A DNA stretch of 64,000 nucleotides from Prostheceraeus crozeri (Eukaryota; Platyhelminthes; Polycladida; Euryleptidae). Below are positions 32,065 through 43,091 of the stretch, one piece after another. Position 1 is the stretch's first letter, and each line of letters opens with the position of its first letter. The translations under genes and the position numbers were made by a program. The notes under the pieces were generated by a model. The model did not search any database and was not told where the DNA came from. It saw only the letters and a program-made list of their open reading frames with translations. The DNA is taken from NCBI GenBank assembly GCA_907163375.1, contig CAJQUW010007994.1, positions 1 to 64,000 on the forward strand. Direction: 5' to 3'.

Positions 32065-33418
32065 TTAGCCGATCCACACCATCTTTCCATTAAGAATTTC
32101 AATAGAATATTTTACATCTTCTAGCAATAAACCATAAGCCATCAATGAAGTTGTGGAATCTTTCTTTTCAATATTAATTGTTACATCACAACCATTTTCA
32201 ACAATATCTTTAGATTGTGCACTTACATCAAAACAGAAAACTGGATACAAATGTCTCCAATCTCCAAGAGTTAATTGTGATTCAACTCCAAATTCTATAC
32301 AAAGATTTCTATAAGCATCATATCCTTCCATAAATTGATTATTGATATCATCGAATCTTAATGGATCAATAGGATAGCGGGTTTGATTTAAAGCAACTTG
32401 TAAACTTCGAATTGTGTTAATATGGAAAAGATTGTTGTTCTTATCAAAACTTGGAGAATTATCTCTGTGAAAAGTTGGTAATAAATATCTTGGAGCATTC
32501 GAAGTTTTAGTAAAATGCCAGTTAAATCTTTGCTCTGAAAAGTTACTGAGCTAGCAGTACGCTTTAGAAAATTTACTGGAATTCGTTTGTTAGTATTTAA
32601 TCTTTTTGCAATAGTTAATTCAACCTCTAAGCTAGGAGTAATATGCTTTATCCACCATTCAAGTCTATCAACTTTTAAATATGCTTTTTTCCAGTCTTAC
32701 CATACAAGATTAATTCATTATTTGCTTTGCGATGAATTATTAATTTAAATTTTAATTGATATGATATTTTGTCATAATCTAAATATCCGAATAATAGAGA
32801 CAATGACCAATTCACTGTCTGTTTACTTTTCTTGTTAAATTCACGTCTTTCTTTATATGCAGTATTATTTGCTTTATTTAAATGATTTGCAATATTTTCT
32901 ACATCTTTCGCAATTCCTGCGGCATCTGTTCCAGCGTGAGTTAAATCATCACCAATTATACCATCATTATTATCAGGAAACCAACCTTCGATTTCATGCT
33001 TTTTATTATTTTCACCAATTGTTACAAATCTAAGCATTCTATCAATTACACCTGGAGAATCACTTATTGTTTCTATATTTTGAGTTACAACATCTAAACG
33101 CATTTGTGTAAATAATCTTGGAAAGAAATTATTCTTTAATGCAATGTTATCAGTATCTGGTAATGGTGTTGCAAAATTGCAATCACTATACAAAGAATAT
33201 TCACAGTGTAAAAAGGAATCAGGTAAATATAAATAACTTTGTTGATTTTCAACTTCAAAGATTAAATCTCCTCCAGTATTTACTCTACTAGAAGATCCGG
33301 GATTCATAGCAACTCTTATATAGTCATTCTTTCTTTGATTGTAACTGACGAACGGAAGATTGTCTAATTTAAATTTATTTTCGATAAAGCGATCTGAATG
33401 ATTGATTAAGGAAGACAT
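32065..33418 (-). pseudogene. major capsid protein (double jelly-roll, hexon-like), Polinton B
   Basis: The N-terminal part includes LPFVSYNQRKNDYI and NTGGDLIFEVENQQSYLYLPDSFL, with FFPRLFTQMRLDV further on. The end of the first jelly roll reads SLLFGYLDYDKISYQLKFKLIIHRKANNE. The C-terminal part reads YPVFCFDVSAQSKDI ... LMAYGLLLEDVKYSIEI. These are the conserved landmarks of adintovirus/Polinton major capsid proteins. The gene is broken, with a few breaks. Confidence 0.8.
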
Positions 33419-33529
33419 TTTCATAAAAAAAATTTTACTTTTTTGTTTTTTCTCACACACAGAAAAAAAATTTCTCAAACACAGCAGAAATATTTTCTTA
33501 GGTTTCCTTCTTCGAATATATTTTAAAAT

Positions 33530-33966
33530 TTTGCTAAACCATTACCTCTTATTTCTTCAATTGATTTCTTTTCCTGTTTACTTTCAGCGGCTATGTTAGC
33601 AATTTTGTTTTTTGTTTCCTCTGAAAGTTTTTTTAATTTTTTTAGTTCTTCAGAATCATTCTTAAGTTTACGAATAGTTTCTAGTTGTTTTAATTCGTTT
33701 TGAGACTTAACAGCATTTGATATTGCACTAGCTGTACTGCCTATAGTAGCAGCTCCTTTTGCAACAGATGTAATTCAATCTTTATTATTCTTAATAACAT
33801 TAACGATACTTCCTATATTATCACTGATGCCAGAAAATATTCCATCTCCTTCTTTTTGAACTGTTTCTATATTGTTATAATGGTAAACAGATTTCATAGA
33901 TGGTTCATGTGCAATTTTTTGATTTGAAGCAAAATGTTTAAGATTGTGTTTATAAATTACAGGCAT
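33530..33966 (-). pseudogene. pVI-like minor capsid protein, Polinton B
   Basis: The start reads MPVIYKHNLKHFASNQK, later GDGIFSGISDNIGSIVNVIKN, with a Lys/Glu-rich helical tail in the region 33,540-33,720. A Gly-x-Gly site before an amphipathic helix is pVI-like. Next to the major capsid gene. Broken, about one or two breaks. Confidence 0.45.
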
Positions 33967-34013
33967 TTTTTAGGATTGAACTTGACTTTTGGAAAAAATA
34001 TTTACGTTTATGA

Positions 34014-34888
34014 TTAAGATTTACGTTTGTGAATGGACAACAACCGCGTGATAACTTTATTAATTTGCTTTTGCACTTTCTCTATTGCGTTAAGCAGCGT
34101 GTGATGTATTTTAATTTCTTTTCTATTAACTTGCATTTTCTGCTGATTCATCTTTAAATCCGTTTTAAGAGCCTTCAACTTAATTTTAAGAACATCTAAC
34201 TGATTTTTGACAGCATCTATCTGTTCTTTATTTTCTTTATAATTTTTCTTTAATTCATTTTCGAAACTGATTTTAAGAGTTTTCATTTTATCAACATTTT
34301 GATTAAGTGATTTTACTTCATTTATTATTCTATTCATCTTTTTCATTTGTTGAGTAATTTTAGAACTTAATTCATCAACACTTTTTTGGAATGTAGCTTG
34401 TAACTTATTTTAATTTTTAGAAATTTTTTAGGAAGTTTTTCTAATTCATTTTCTAATTGTTCTTTCAATAGTTGTATCTGATGTTTATTTTTAATGACTG
34501 CAGATTTTGACTTTATAGAAAGTAATATTAAAATTTTTGATTGTTCTGAAAGTTTTTTAAAAAGTTTTGCTATATTTACTTCTAGCTCTTTATCCATTTT
34601 TTCAAGTTTTGATAATTTCTCGTTTAATGATTTGTCATTAAGTTTAAGCAACTTCAATTCATTCATCAAAGGAACCAAAACGTTGTTTATATATTTTTCT
34701 TTTAAGTCATTGATTTGTGTATCAACATATTGTTTATTCGTTAACTCTGTATTTTGTTGTGGAAGAATAGAAAGATGCAATGGACCAGATAATACGTCTC
34801 CAGTTTTCATGATATAATTTTCTATTTCTATTTCTGATTCACGATTATTCGGGATATATGCACCTCCAGCAACATTTGGTAACATCAT
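34014..34888 (-). pseudogene. coiled-coil fibre-like protein with phage tail-fibre motif, Polinton B
   Basis: The N-terminal part carries MKTGDVLSGPLHLSILP followed by ELTNKQYVDTQI. This is the collar motif (GxLxGPLxL...P....ATNKQYVD) known from tailed-phage fibres and from some eukaryotic virus fibres. The rest is long heptad-like coiled coil rich in Lys, Leu and Glu. A trimeric receptor-binding fibre is the natural reading. It lies in the capsid cluster. Broken, about one break. Confidence 0.65.
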
Positions 34889-35028
34889 TTTTTAACAATA
34901 AAAGATATGTCATGGAAATAAAAAATAAAAATTCTTTTAAACAATAAAGGATATGTCATGGAAATAAAAATTATCTTCTCATGAAAGTAAAAAATAAATT
35001 TTTCTCACATAAAAATAAAAAATAAAAA

Positions 35029-35465
35029 ATGGAAATGACTCAAATTTGTCAAGTTTGTAATATGTGTTTTACAAATCAAGCGTTATTATATTCACATATG
35101 AAATATCAATCATGTGGTCAACTTCTAGAACAATCTCAACAAAATATTCAACCCAATCAAAATATTCAACAATTACAGCATTTGTTTATACCTCAACAAG
35201 GACAAAATCTTTGTACAGCTAGAAAAAATAATTAAGCTCAAAATAATCATTTAAATGCAAAATTTGGTATAGTAATACCTAACAGATTAACAAATAATGA
35301 AGAATTAAAATTTTTAAAATCTGGAATTGATGATGTAAGAAATGCCTTGAAAAAAGCAACACCAATAATATCTGATGCCAAATCTACATTAGCTGAAGCA
35401 AAACAAACATATGAAGATAAAAAACCAATAATAAGCGATGTGAGTGCTATGATTGATTCATTATA
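35029..35465 (+). pseudogene. C2H2 zinc-finger protein, Polinton B
   Basis: A plus-strand gene between the minus-strand capsid and polymerase blocks. One classical-looking finger, CQVCNMCFTNQALLYSHMKYQSC, is followed by a Gln/Asn-rich linker and a helical segment (FLKSGIDDVRNALKKATPIISDAKSTL). Possibly a regulator or DNA-binding virion protein. Broken, about one break. Confidence 0.45.
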
Positions 35466-35584
35466 TTTTAAATATAATTTTTTTAGATATAAATTTTTTA
35501 GATATAAATTTTAGATATAAATTTTTTAGATGTAATAAAATTTTTAGTCATAAAAAAAAATTTTTCTAGATATAATAAAAAATA

Positions 35585-38500
35585 TTATTCCCACGTATCA
35601 TCATCATCATCATCATCATCAAATAAATTACTCTCAGCGAAGATTGTTTGAAATGTTTCAGCTTGAATATCTTCTCCGTTAGAAGGTAGCATAATTTCAT
35701 TTTCATCAGGTGCTTGACGTTTGAGAATATTTGTTTGACCAGAAAAAAATTTTTCTTCAGTATTATTATTATCAGGAATACCAATTCCAGTTTCTAAAGA
35801 TCTTTTCCATGGTTTATTAACTGTAGTCGATAATGTTTTACCCGAATATAATTTTAGAAAATCTTCTACTTTTGCTTCATCTTGTGAATATCCTTTAAAT
35901 GATTTCTTTTTGCTAAGTCTTCCTTGTTCATCTACAGTAATACAGTATTTCACTTTAGGTGCAATAAACATTGCAAAAATAATTCCACCATTTCCAAAAT
36001 CATTTTCTCCTTGACACAATTCTCCGCCAACATATCCAGCAGCATCTAATTTATTGAAGAGTTCATTAAAAATGTATATACTATCGGTATCTGTATAATG
36101 AATGTATTTTTCGTTGAAACCATTAATTTCTAGAATAACGTTATTCATGATTCTTCTAGAGTGAGAAAGAATAAAAGAACCTAAATGTGATGGCATGAAT
36201 GATGTCTTCCCATCTTTTACAATATTAGCTTTAAGAAATTCATCATCTTCCATTTCTACTTTCGCTAAATATTGTTCATCATTTAATTTTTCATAATTTT
36301 TTAATTCTTATGTAAATTTTTTTTCAGTGTACTTTCATTCCATAAATGATATTTAATGGTTATATCTTTTTGTACAGTTTTGCCATATAGCGAATTCATC
36401 AATAGTTTAATTAACTCATCGCCTACAGTGTTTCCTTCTGCTTTATATTTTTTTCTCAAATTAAAAAGTTTTTCAATATATTTTCGAAATGGTGAAACTT
36501 GATAATTTTTTTCATAAATTGTTCCATCATTAATATGTAGGATATTTCCACCACATCTAACAATTTCTTGTATGTCTACAGAAGTTAATACATCATAACA
36601 TATACCATTTCTAAACATGACTACTTTTACATGAGAATTATTAATTTGATTTTTAACTTTATCTTTTATACGAACTGGCTGAAAAAACATATCATTCGGA
36701 TATTGAAACACAACTCTAAATATTCCAGTTTTAGGTCTAAATGTTTGAGTATTAAATTTATATAATATTTCTCGTTCTTCTTCTTGACGAAATTTTCTAG
36801 CTGATTCAGATTTTGGGTATTATGAATTTTCATCATACATAGCTGATGGATATAAAGATGTTGCATCAACAGCCATTAGAAATTCATTTTTTTGTTCAAG
36901 TAGTTGATTTGATTATTTTTTACAAATTTCAGTTTTATTTCCTAAATGTCGATACTGTTTCATTAAATCTATTAAATTACTTCCACGTAAATACTGTTTT
37001 AATATTGGTAACAAGATGTTGCAAAATGGAGATATGTATTTTCTTATATTTGCTGAAACTCTTCCACCTTTAACAGATTTTCTAATATAATTTCTAGCCC
37101 ATAAATCTGAGAATGAATAGTTATATTGTCATTTTGTACACTTTTCATCCAACCGTTAAATGTTAAAGCGGAGGATGTTAAATTAGTAGTTATATCTTCA
37201 CCAACTAAATCTCGCATAGCATTATTATATTTGTCGATACAAAAAGCTAAAGAAAGAATATCGTTAACTAAATATGGTTTCCATTCATTTTCTTTTTCTT
37301 TAATAATCTCTCCAATTCCAATTTCTCTATAAGGTCTCCAATTTCATAATTCAATTTACACACATTGGTAGGAATTTTAAAATTCTCACACCATTTAGAA
37401 AGACTTGTTTTTACATGTTGATAACTACATTTCATTATAATACTTTGAAGTGCTAATTTACCTGGAGGTGAATTTTTTCAGATTGTTTTTAAATCTAAAT
37501 GATTTTTGAATATATCTACTAACACATTCAGTTGTATAAGGATTTTGTAATGAAGCAGTCAATATTCCTCTTGAAGTTTTAAGAGGTGGTCTAGATAATT
37601 TAAAATTAGCTTTTATCGGAAAATAGGAATCAAAACCTGATGAATTGTGAGCTATTAAAGTCACTTTCGAATAATTAAATTTTCCAAGAGTTTTAAAAAA
37701 TTGATGTATTGGACATTCATCATCCTCAGTTCTCGCAAATATTTTCACACAATTTTGAAGTTTATTAAATTCTAATTCAGTTAAATTTTCATTCTCACTA
37801 ATTTGTTTTTTAAGTTTTTTAATTTCATCTTCATCTTTTGATCGTTTAATTTTAATCATATCACTTAACAAACGTGATTCTAATTCTTTCAATCTTTGTT
37901 TCGGTAAGCAACAAATAAATTTATTAAATTAATAGCTCCTACAGCATAAGGAATAGGATGAGCTGTTGAACAGTTAGGGTCAGGAAAAGTTTCGAGATCC
38001 GAAATATATGTTGAACTATAGTCAATTTTTTTCTTTGTTATGATTTTATATGGACGCGTTGTTAGATTTTCATCAGTAACTGTTTTATATATTGGTTTGA
38101 AATTATCTTTGATTTCTCTAATAGCTTTTAATTTATGAGATTTATTAATTAAACAATGGTGTCCAATTGTTGAACTTTCGTGAAAATAATTGTAATAAAC
38201 ATAGTTATGAAACGTTTCAATTCCTCTAGGATTTAAATGACGATTCGAAGGACTGTAATACTGAACACTTTCTCCAAAAAATTTATTGAACTGAGAAAAT
38301 TTGCAGTTTGACATTACTCCTGTTCTAGATGTGGCTTTGTCTTTCTATAAAAAATTATTAAGCATTTCTTTCATCATTTCTCCTTGTTCTTCATTAAAAC
38401 CTCGTAAAACATTATAACATTTAATAAAAAAAATCTTCAGAAGGAATATAACAATATTCTCCGAAATATTCTTTGATTCTATATTTCATATTAATACCTG

Positions 38501-39070
38501 CACCTCTGTGATCTTTGTACTAGCTTCATTCCAAAATCTTCATATTTAATATTACCTGTAAAAATCCATTCATGACTATCTGATTGCTCATCCAGATTGG
38601 AAAACCATTTTTCAAATGATTTTTTATTAGAGAAGGTTACGTAAAAATTTTGAATTATATTTTCCTGATCTTTAATAACTTTTCCAAGTAAATCAATAAT
38701 TTTACCATTTGCTAAGAGTTTCCGCATATCATTTACTACATTAATAAAAGATACATTTTCAAATTTAATTTCATTCGAATTAAATAAATTGAATAAATCA
38801 TCACCAGGTTCATCCTTAATTCTATCATCAAAAAAATATCAGTAATAGCAGTTTCTAATATTTCCTTTGTTCCACGCTTCTGTTTTTTAATACTACGCTA
38901 AATACTACGTTCCTGTTTCTGTGTACGTTTCTCTTTCTGTGTACGTTTCTGTTTTTCTTTAATCCATTTCTGTCTCTTTAATGAAGCAATTTCTTCATCA
39001 AATTCTACAATTTGTTTTTTTGGTAATTCATCAACAATAGATTTCGTACCTTTATTCATCTTACAATTCA
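35585..39070 (-). pseudogene. protein-primed-type DNA polymerase B, Polinton B
   Basis: Read on the minus strand: ExoI-like ISDLETFPDP near 38,000, ExoII AHNSSGFDSYF near 37,650, motif B ELIKLLMNSLYGKTV near 36,380, motif C YTDTDSIYIF near 36,090 and the thumb region FKGYSQDEAKVEDFLK near 35,860. These are the motifs of B-family protein-primed polymerases that replicate Polintons. A basic N-terminal region extends to about 39,060. The gene is broken in several places. A run of ATC repeats near 35,597 encodes an acidic Asp tail. Confidence 0.88.
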
Positions 39071-39138
39071 TATTTTTTAAAGAAAATTACGATTTTTTTT
39101 ATTCAAAAGAAATTATGATTTTTTTATTCAAAAAGAAA

Positions 39139-39462
39139 TTATGATTTTATTTTAAAATCTGAAATAAATAAAGGTATATTCAATTGTCGTAATATTTTTA
39201 AATCATAAACTGTTAAAGGTTCTTTATTAATTAACCACCATAAATTATTATATGCCAAAAACACTCTAAAACTTCTTAAACAAAGTGGAAAATCATTTGT
39301 TCTTTCATAACTTTTCACGCCATTTTTTATTTTATAATCTTTGACAAATTGCATATATCTGCGATGGTAATAAAATTTAACTTCTTTCTTCGAATTTACA
39401 GGATTTGTAGGATGTCTGTAATTTTTTAAAACTAGCACATGTACTATCTTGTAGCATTCCAC
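39139..39462 (-). CDS. uncharacterised small basic protein, Polinton B
   Basis: 107 residues, basic and aromatic-rich (VKFYYHRRYMQFVKDYKIKNG, FLAYNNLWWLINKEPLTVYD). No motif recognised. It sits between the polymerase and ATPase genes on the same strand. Confidence 0.4.
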   Translation of the reverse strand: MECYKIVHVLVLKNYRHPTNPVNSKKEVKFYYHRRYMQFVKDYKIKNGVKSYERTNDFPLCLRSFRVFLAYNNLWWLINKEPLTVYDLKILRQLNIPLFISDFKIKS

Positions 39463-39521
39463 ACATTTTTTTATTTTTTTTAATAAAAAAATTATAAGAA
39501 AAAAATATTCAAAAATGTTTT

Positions 39522-40278
39522 CTATAACTCAATCATGTATTTTTTATCAATATTAATTGTAATGAAGCCATAATCTTTTGACCAAGCATTATTACAAGAA
39601 TGTTTAAATTCATCTTTATCTCTTACACATAAATCTCTTAACAAATCACATAAATTTCTTGCATTTATTTCAAATGGTATAAATATATTGGCATTCTTTC
39701 TAATAACACTTCCATCTAATGAATACATACTTTGTGTGAAATAGAAAACACTACAGTTGTTATGTCTACCTCTTGTGAAATAATTTCTCTGAACTGACTG
39801 ATTTCTATCATTAACACAATCATCAAAAATCACACAATATTTCATTGTTTTATCTAGTTTACTAGGATCTTGCATATTACCACTATCATCTATTAATTGC
39901 ATCTTTATGTGTTTATTTTTATTAGATTCTACTAACTGATTAATTTTTGCTGCTTCTTCACACCACGAACGTATTTCTTCTTCATATTCAGATTTTTCAT
40001 GTTCTTTGAATAATGAAGCAATTGCTTTTTTTAGGATTATTTTCAAATCCATATTTTAAAAATTGATAGACGGGTTGTTCTGCTGTTGCTGTATAAATTA
40101 TAAGATTGTTATAATCCAAAAAATTTGGAGTCGTTAAAATTTTAAATAATAAATATGTTTTTCCACATCCTGATCTTCCGCAAATAACTGACAAAACATT
40201 ATTAGATAAATTTGGATGATGATTAAATTTAAGTTTTTTTTTATTTAATGGTAATTTTGTAAAAATTTCTTCAATCAT
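39522..40278 (-). pseudogene. A32-type packaging ATPase, Polinton B
   Basis: Walker A ICGRSGCGKTYLL with NNLIIYTATAEQPVYQ after it; Walker B YCVIFDDCVND; then FYFTQSMYSLDGSVIRKNANIF, the arginine-finger/sensor region of HerA/FtsK-type packaging ATPases. It lies next to the penton-like gene. Broken, about one break. Confidence 0.85.
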
Positions 40279-40317
40279 TTTTAATAAAATAATTTTTATT
40301 TTTTAAGAAGAAGAAAA

Positions 40318-41049
40318 TTAAACTTCCCCAACCAAAAGATCTATCATAATCTCTTCACCTCCAAAATTTATTTCCTCTCCTTTCTCATCAGTGATTCTAA
40401 TGTTAATGTTGTTAATAGCTTTTCTTGTAGTAGGAAAATATATTAATGTTTGTGGAATTACATTTAATCTATAACCAATGGGTACAGTAAAAGCTGGAAA
40501 ACTGAATATTAAATTTGACAATTTACCATTTATATATCCTCCTTCAATAATGTCACAATGTACAACAATTGAATTTATTTCAGCTATTTTTGGAATCCTC
40601 TCACCCAAATGATAACCTTGACTATAGGTTTGTTTATTAAACCCTAATAGTTTTGACAATGATCTATCATGATCAAAATCAATTTGATGATTTTCGTCTA
40701 AAGTAAGAGAAAATTTATTGACTGCTGGTTCAACTGCGAAATGTAATTGTTTCTTATCTTTAAATGGTATACCTAAATGTCTCTTAATTTCATTTGATAT
40801 TGATTCAACTTCGTAAGAACCAGAAAGAAAAGTTAGTATTTTCCACGTTTTACCTTTATCAGTAGAATATCTAAATTGATCATTCACATCTTTTATAACA
40901 TTTTGAATAGTGTTAAATGTGGAGAAACTAGTCAATGCAATTTGATAATTTTCATTTTGTTCCAAATGTAGAATGGGTTCTAAATTACAAGTGTGTGATG
41001 AAGTAGTTGTTATAACTTTTAACGTGGCACTAAATTTTGATGAACCCAA
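40318..41049 (-). CDS. penton-like minor capsid protein, Polinton B
   Basis: 243 residues in one open frame, of normal length. Landmarks of the adintovirus penton-like single jelly-roll family: NYQIALTSFSTFNTI near residue 33, SGSYEVESISNEI near residue 75, LSKLLGFNKQTY near residue 130, IVVHCDIIEGGYINGK near residue 162 and IRITDEKGEEINFGGEEI near the C terminus. In virions it would form the vertex pentamers beside the hexon-like protein. This gene looks whole. Confidence 0.75.
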   Translation of the reverse strand: MGSSKFSATLKVITTTSSHTCNLEPILHLEQNENYQIALTSFSTFNTIQNVIKDVNDQFRYSTDKGKTWKILTFLSGSYEVESISNEIKRHLGIPFKDKKQLHFAVEPAVNKFSLTLDENHQIDFDHDRSLSKLLGFNKQTYSQGYHLGERIPKIAEINSIVVHCDIIEGGYINGKLSNLIFSFPAFTVPIGYRLNVIPQTLIYFPTTRKAINNINIRITDEKGEEINFGGEEIMIDLLVGEV

Positions 41050-41199
41050 AATCTCTGTTAGATTTTCTAAATGATTATTAATTTTTTTAAAAATCTGCTG
41101 ATGATAATTCTCTCGAAGACATCTTTTAGTTAAAATTTTAAATAAATATTTTTTTATGAAATATTTTTTATAAAAATTATAAACTACATATTTCAGCTA

Positions 41200-41985
41200 T
41201 ACATTTACAATCATCTTCATTTATAATCTTCTTTTCTAATAATCTTTTCAATTTAGCATGAATTTCATTGTAACTAGAATTATGTCCTTCTTTTATTGCA
41301 GATATTAAAATCTCCAATCTATTTAGTAATTCTTGTGGATCATCTGGTAAAAATAATTTCTGTTTTAAAACCTTTTCCTACTTTAACTCCCGTTGGTAAT
41401 AAATCTTCTAAGTGTTGATAACGTTTAAGAGATTTTTCTGCACCAACTCTATCTAATAGCTTTATATTTTATGAGATCTTCTACAGCATAAATTTTTAAA
41501 TCTGCTCCTCTTAAAAGATCAACAAAATTTCTATCTAAACTAAAAGGAGATTTATATGGTGAAAAAATTGAACCTCGAAAAGGTTGTGGAAATATTTCTT
41601 TTTGTCCGAGATAAAATCTAGGTATTGTTTTTCCATCTATAAATGAAATAGAATGTTCTAATTGCATAGATTTTGGTAATTTTTTATTAATGTCTAATTC
41701 TAGTAATCCATAGTCATCTAATATAGTTTTCTGTACTTGATCTGCTATATTAATTTGTTTATCCTGATTAGCAAGTTCTTTTTCAAAATTTTTAAATTGT
41801 TCAATAGTTTTTTCAAAATCAGTTTTTACTTGTTCAGTTAATTTTACTTTTTCAAACATATCAGATTGTATTCCAGCTTTATACATTCTATGTTGTCTAT
41901 GATTTTCTTTCATAATATTTTGTTGTTTTATTAATTCATCTAATTGTTCTACTTTTCTTTGATTATCAGCTTTAATTCTATCCAT
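41200..41985 (-). pseudogene. coiled-coil protein, Polinton B
   Basis: Begins MDRIKADNQRKVEQLDELIKQ, with about 100 residues of coiled coil, then a globular part (FIDGKTIPRFYLGQKEIFPQPF, RNFVDLLRGADLKIYAVEDLIKYK). A similar FYLG...F..PF layout occurs in uncharacterised Polinton proteins near the penton gene. The region 41,200-41,440 continues a related helical reading. Broken, about one break. Function unknown. Confidence 0.4.
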
Positions 41986-42169
41986 TTTATATATTATATT
42001 TTTACATTATTTTTTTATATTTTATTTACTTATTTAAAATATAATATTTGAATTTTGTGGTAACATGGGAATACAACAAAAACATTTTACTAAACAAGTT
42101 ATTTTTTTATTGCTTTGTCGTCCAAAACTTTTTCGTCTAAAGTTTTGTTTAATAAAGTTTTTAGTTCTT

Positions 42170-42790
42170 CTAAAAAAATTTATTATTTTCTTCATTAGAA
42201 ACTTTTCCATCACTAGAAATTTTACCACCCTGTTTGTTCTTGTCATTATATGATATTTGATTTACTTCATTAGCTATTTGATCAAATTTTTCAATCTCAT
42301 CTAACGTAATAACATTATCATCACAGACTGTTTGAAAGTAATAATGTAGTTTATCATAAACTTCTTTGGCATGTAAATGTTTAGTTATTAAAGATTTATC
42401 TAACATTGTAACAAGCGAAGTTGTAAAAACACCCTTACCTGTTAAAGCAGTGGCAATAACAGGAATTGAAAGAGCTCCAGAGGATACAACAATTGCTAAA
42501 GCAGCTAAACTTACTGTTATAAAGATTCCAATACCTTGTGTTACATTCTTAACTTTGGACCATCTCTTTCTTAATTTATCATAATGTTCTAATCTTAATA
42601 ATAATTGAGATTCCTTATCTTTCATATAACGTACTCTATCTTTATGTTTTTCAATGTTCATCTTTTCAATGTCCATTAAAGTAGAACTACGTTCATTTAT
42701 TAACGAAGGATATATTCTCAAAGTTTCTGCCATTTTTGAGGTTTCTTCCATCTTTGAGGTTTCCATTTTTAATAAGTATTTTGAATACAA
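42170..42790 (-). CDS. membrane protein straddling the right TIR, Polinton B
   Basis: 206 residues. The N-terminal half is helical and charged (LMDIEKMNIEKHKDRVRYMKD); residues about 90-125 (GIGIFITVSLAALAIVVSS and onward) form a Gly/Ala-rich hydrophobic segment like a transmembrane or membrane-lytic helix; the C terminus is polar. The first two thirds lie in the terminal inverted repeat, so the left terminus carries a 5' copy (28,610-28,937). It is the gene nearest the right end. Function unknown. Confidence 0.55.
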   Translation of the reverse strand: MYSKYLLKMETSKMEETSKMAETLRIYPSLINERSSTLMDIEKMNIEKHKDRVRYMKDKESQLLLRLEHYDKLRKRWSKVKNVTQGIGIFITVSLAALAIVVSSGALSIPVIATALTGKGVFTTSLVTMLDKSLITKHLHAKEVYDKLHYYFQTVCDDNVITLDEIEKFDQIANEVNQISYNDKNKQGGKISSDGKVSNEENNKFF

Positions 42791-43091
42791 TCTTCTGATA
42801 TTTTTAGACTATGTGAAAAGACTACCTAAATTTTTGGACTACATAAATTTTCGACTACGTGAAGTTTTTAGACTACCTTAATTTTAGACTACGTAAATTT
42901 TGATTTTTTCAGACTACGTAAATTTTTTGAAAATTTGATTTTTTCGAAAATTTGGCACTGCCTAAATTTTTGAAATTTGGCGACTACCTAAATTTTTGAA
43001 ATTTATAGACTACGTAAATTTTTGAAATCTCGGCAGGTGTGACATCCGGTGCGAGCGAAGCGAAGCGCCGGATGTCATACCCTATACTACT
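42444..43091 (-). repeat. right terminal inverted repeat of Polinton B
   Basis: About 648 bp matching 28287-28937 in reverse, ending CCCTATACTACT before the duplicated CACTGA at 43092-43097. Confidence 0.9.

Larger units (their letters stand above)
28287..43091. mobile_element. Polinton/adintovirus-like element B, 14.8 kb, with TSD
   Basis: Exact ends are given by terminal inverted repeats starting AGTAGTATAGGG and by the 6-bp duplication CACTGA at 28281-28286 and 43092-43097. Six-base duplications are the Polinton hallmark. The visible gene families are: adenain-like protease, retroviral-type integrase, phospholipase A2-like domain, Gly-Gly membrane peptide, major capsid protein, pVI-like protein, coiled-coil fibre-like protein, zinc-finger protein, DNA polymerase B, packaging ATPase, penton-like protein and a membrane protein. 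Most genes run on the minus strand. The two terminal repeats differ by roughly 3-6% by eye, so insertion was fairly recent. The element is broken, with something like ten to twenty breaks. Confidence 0.92.
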
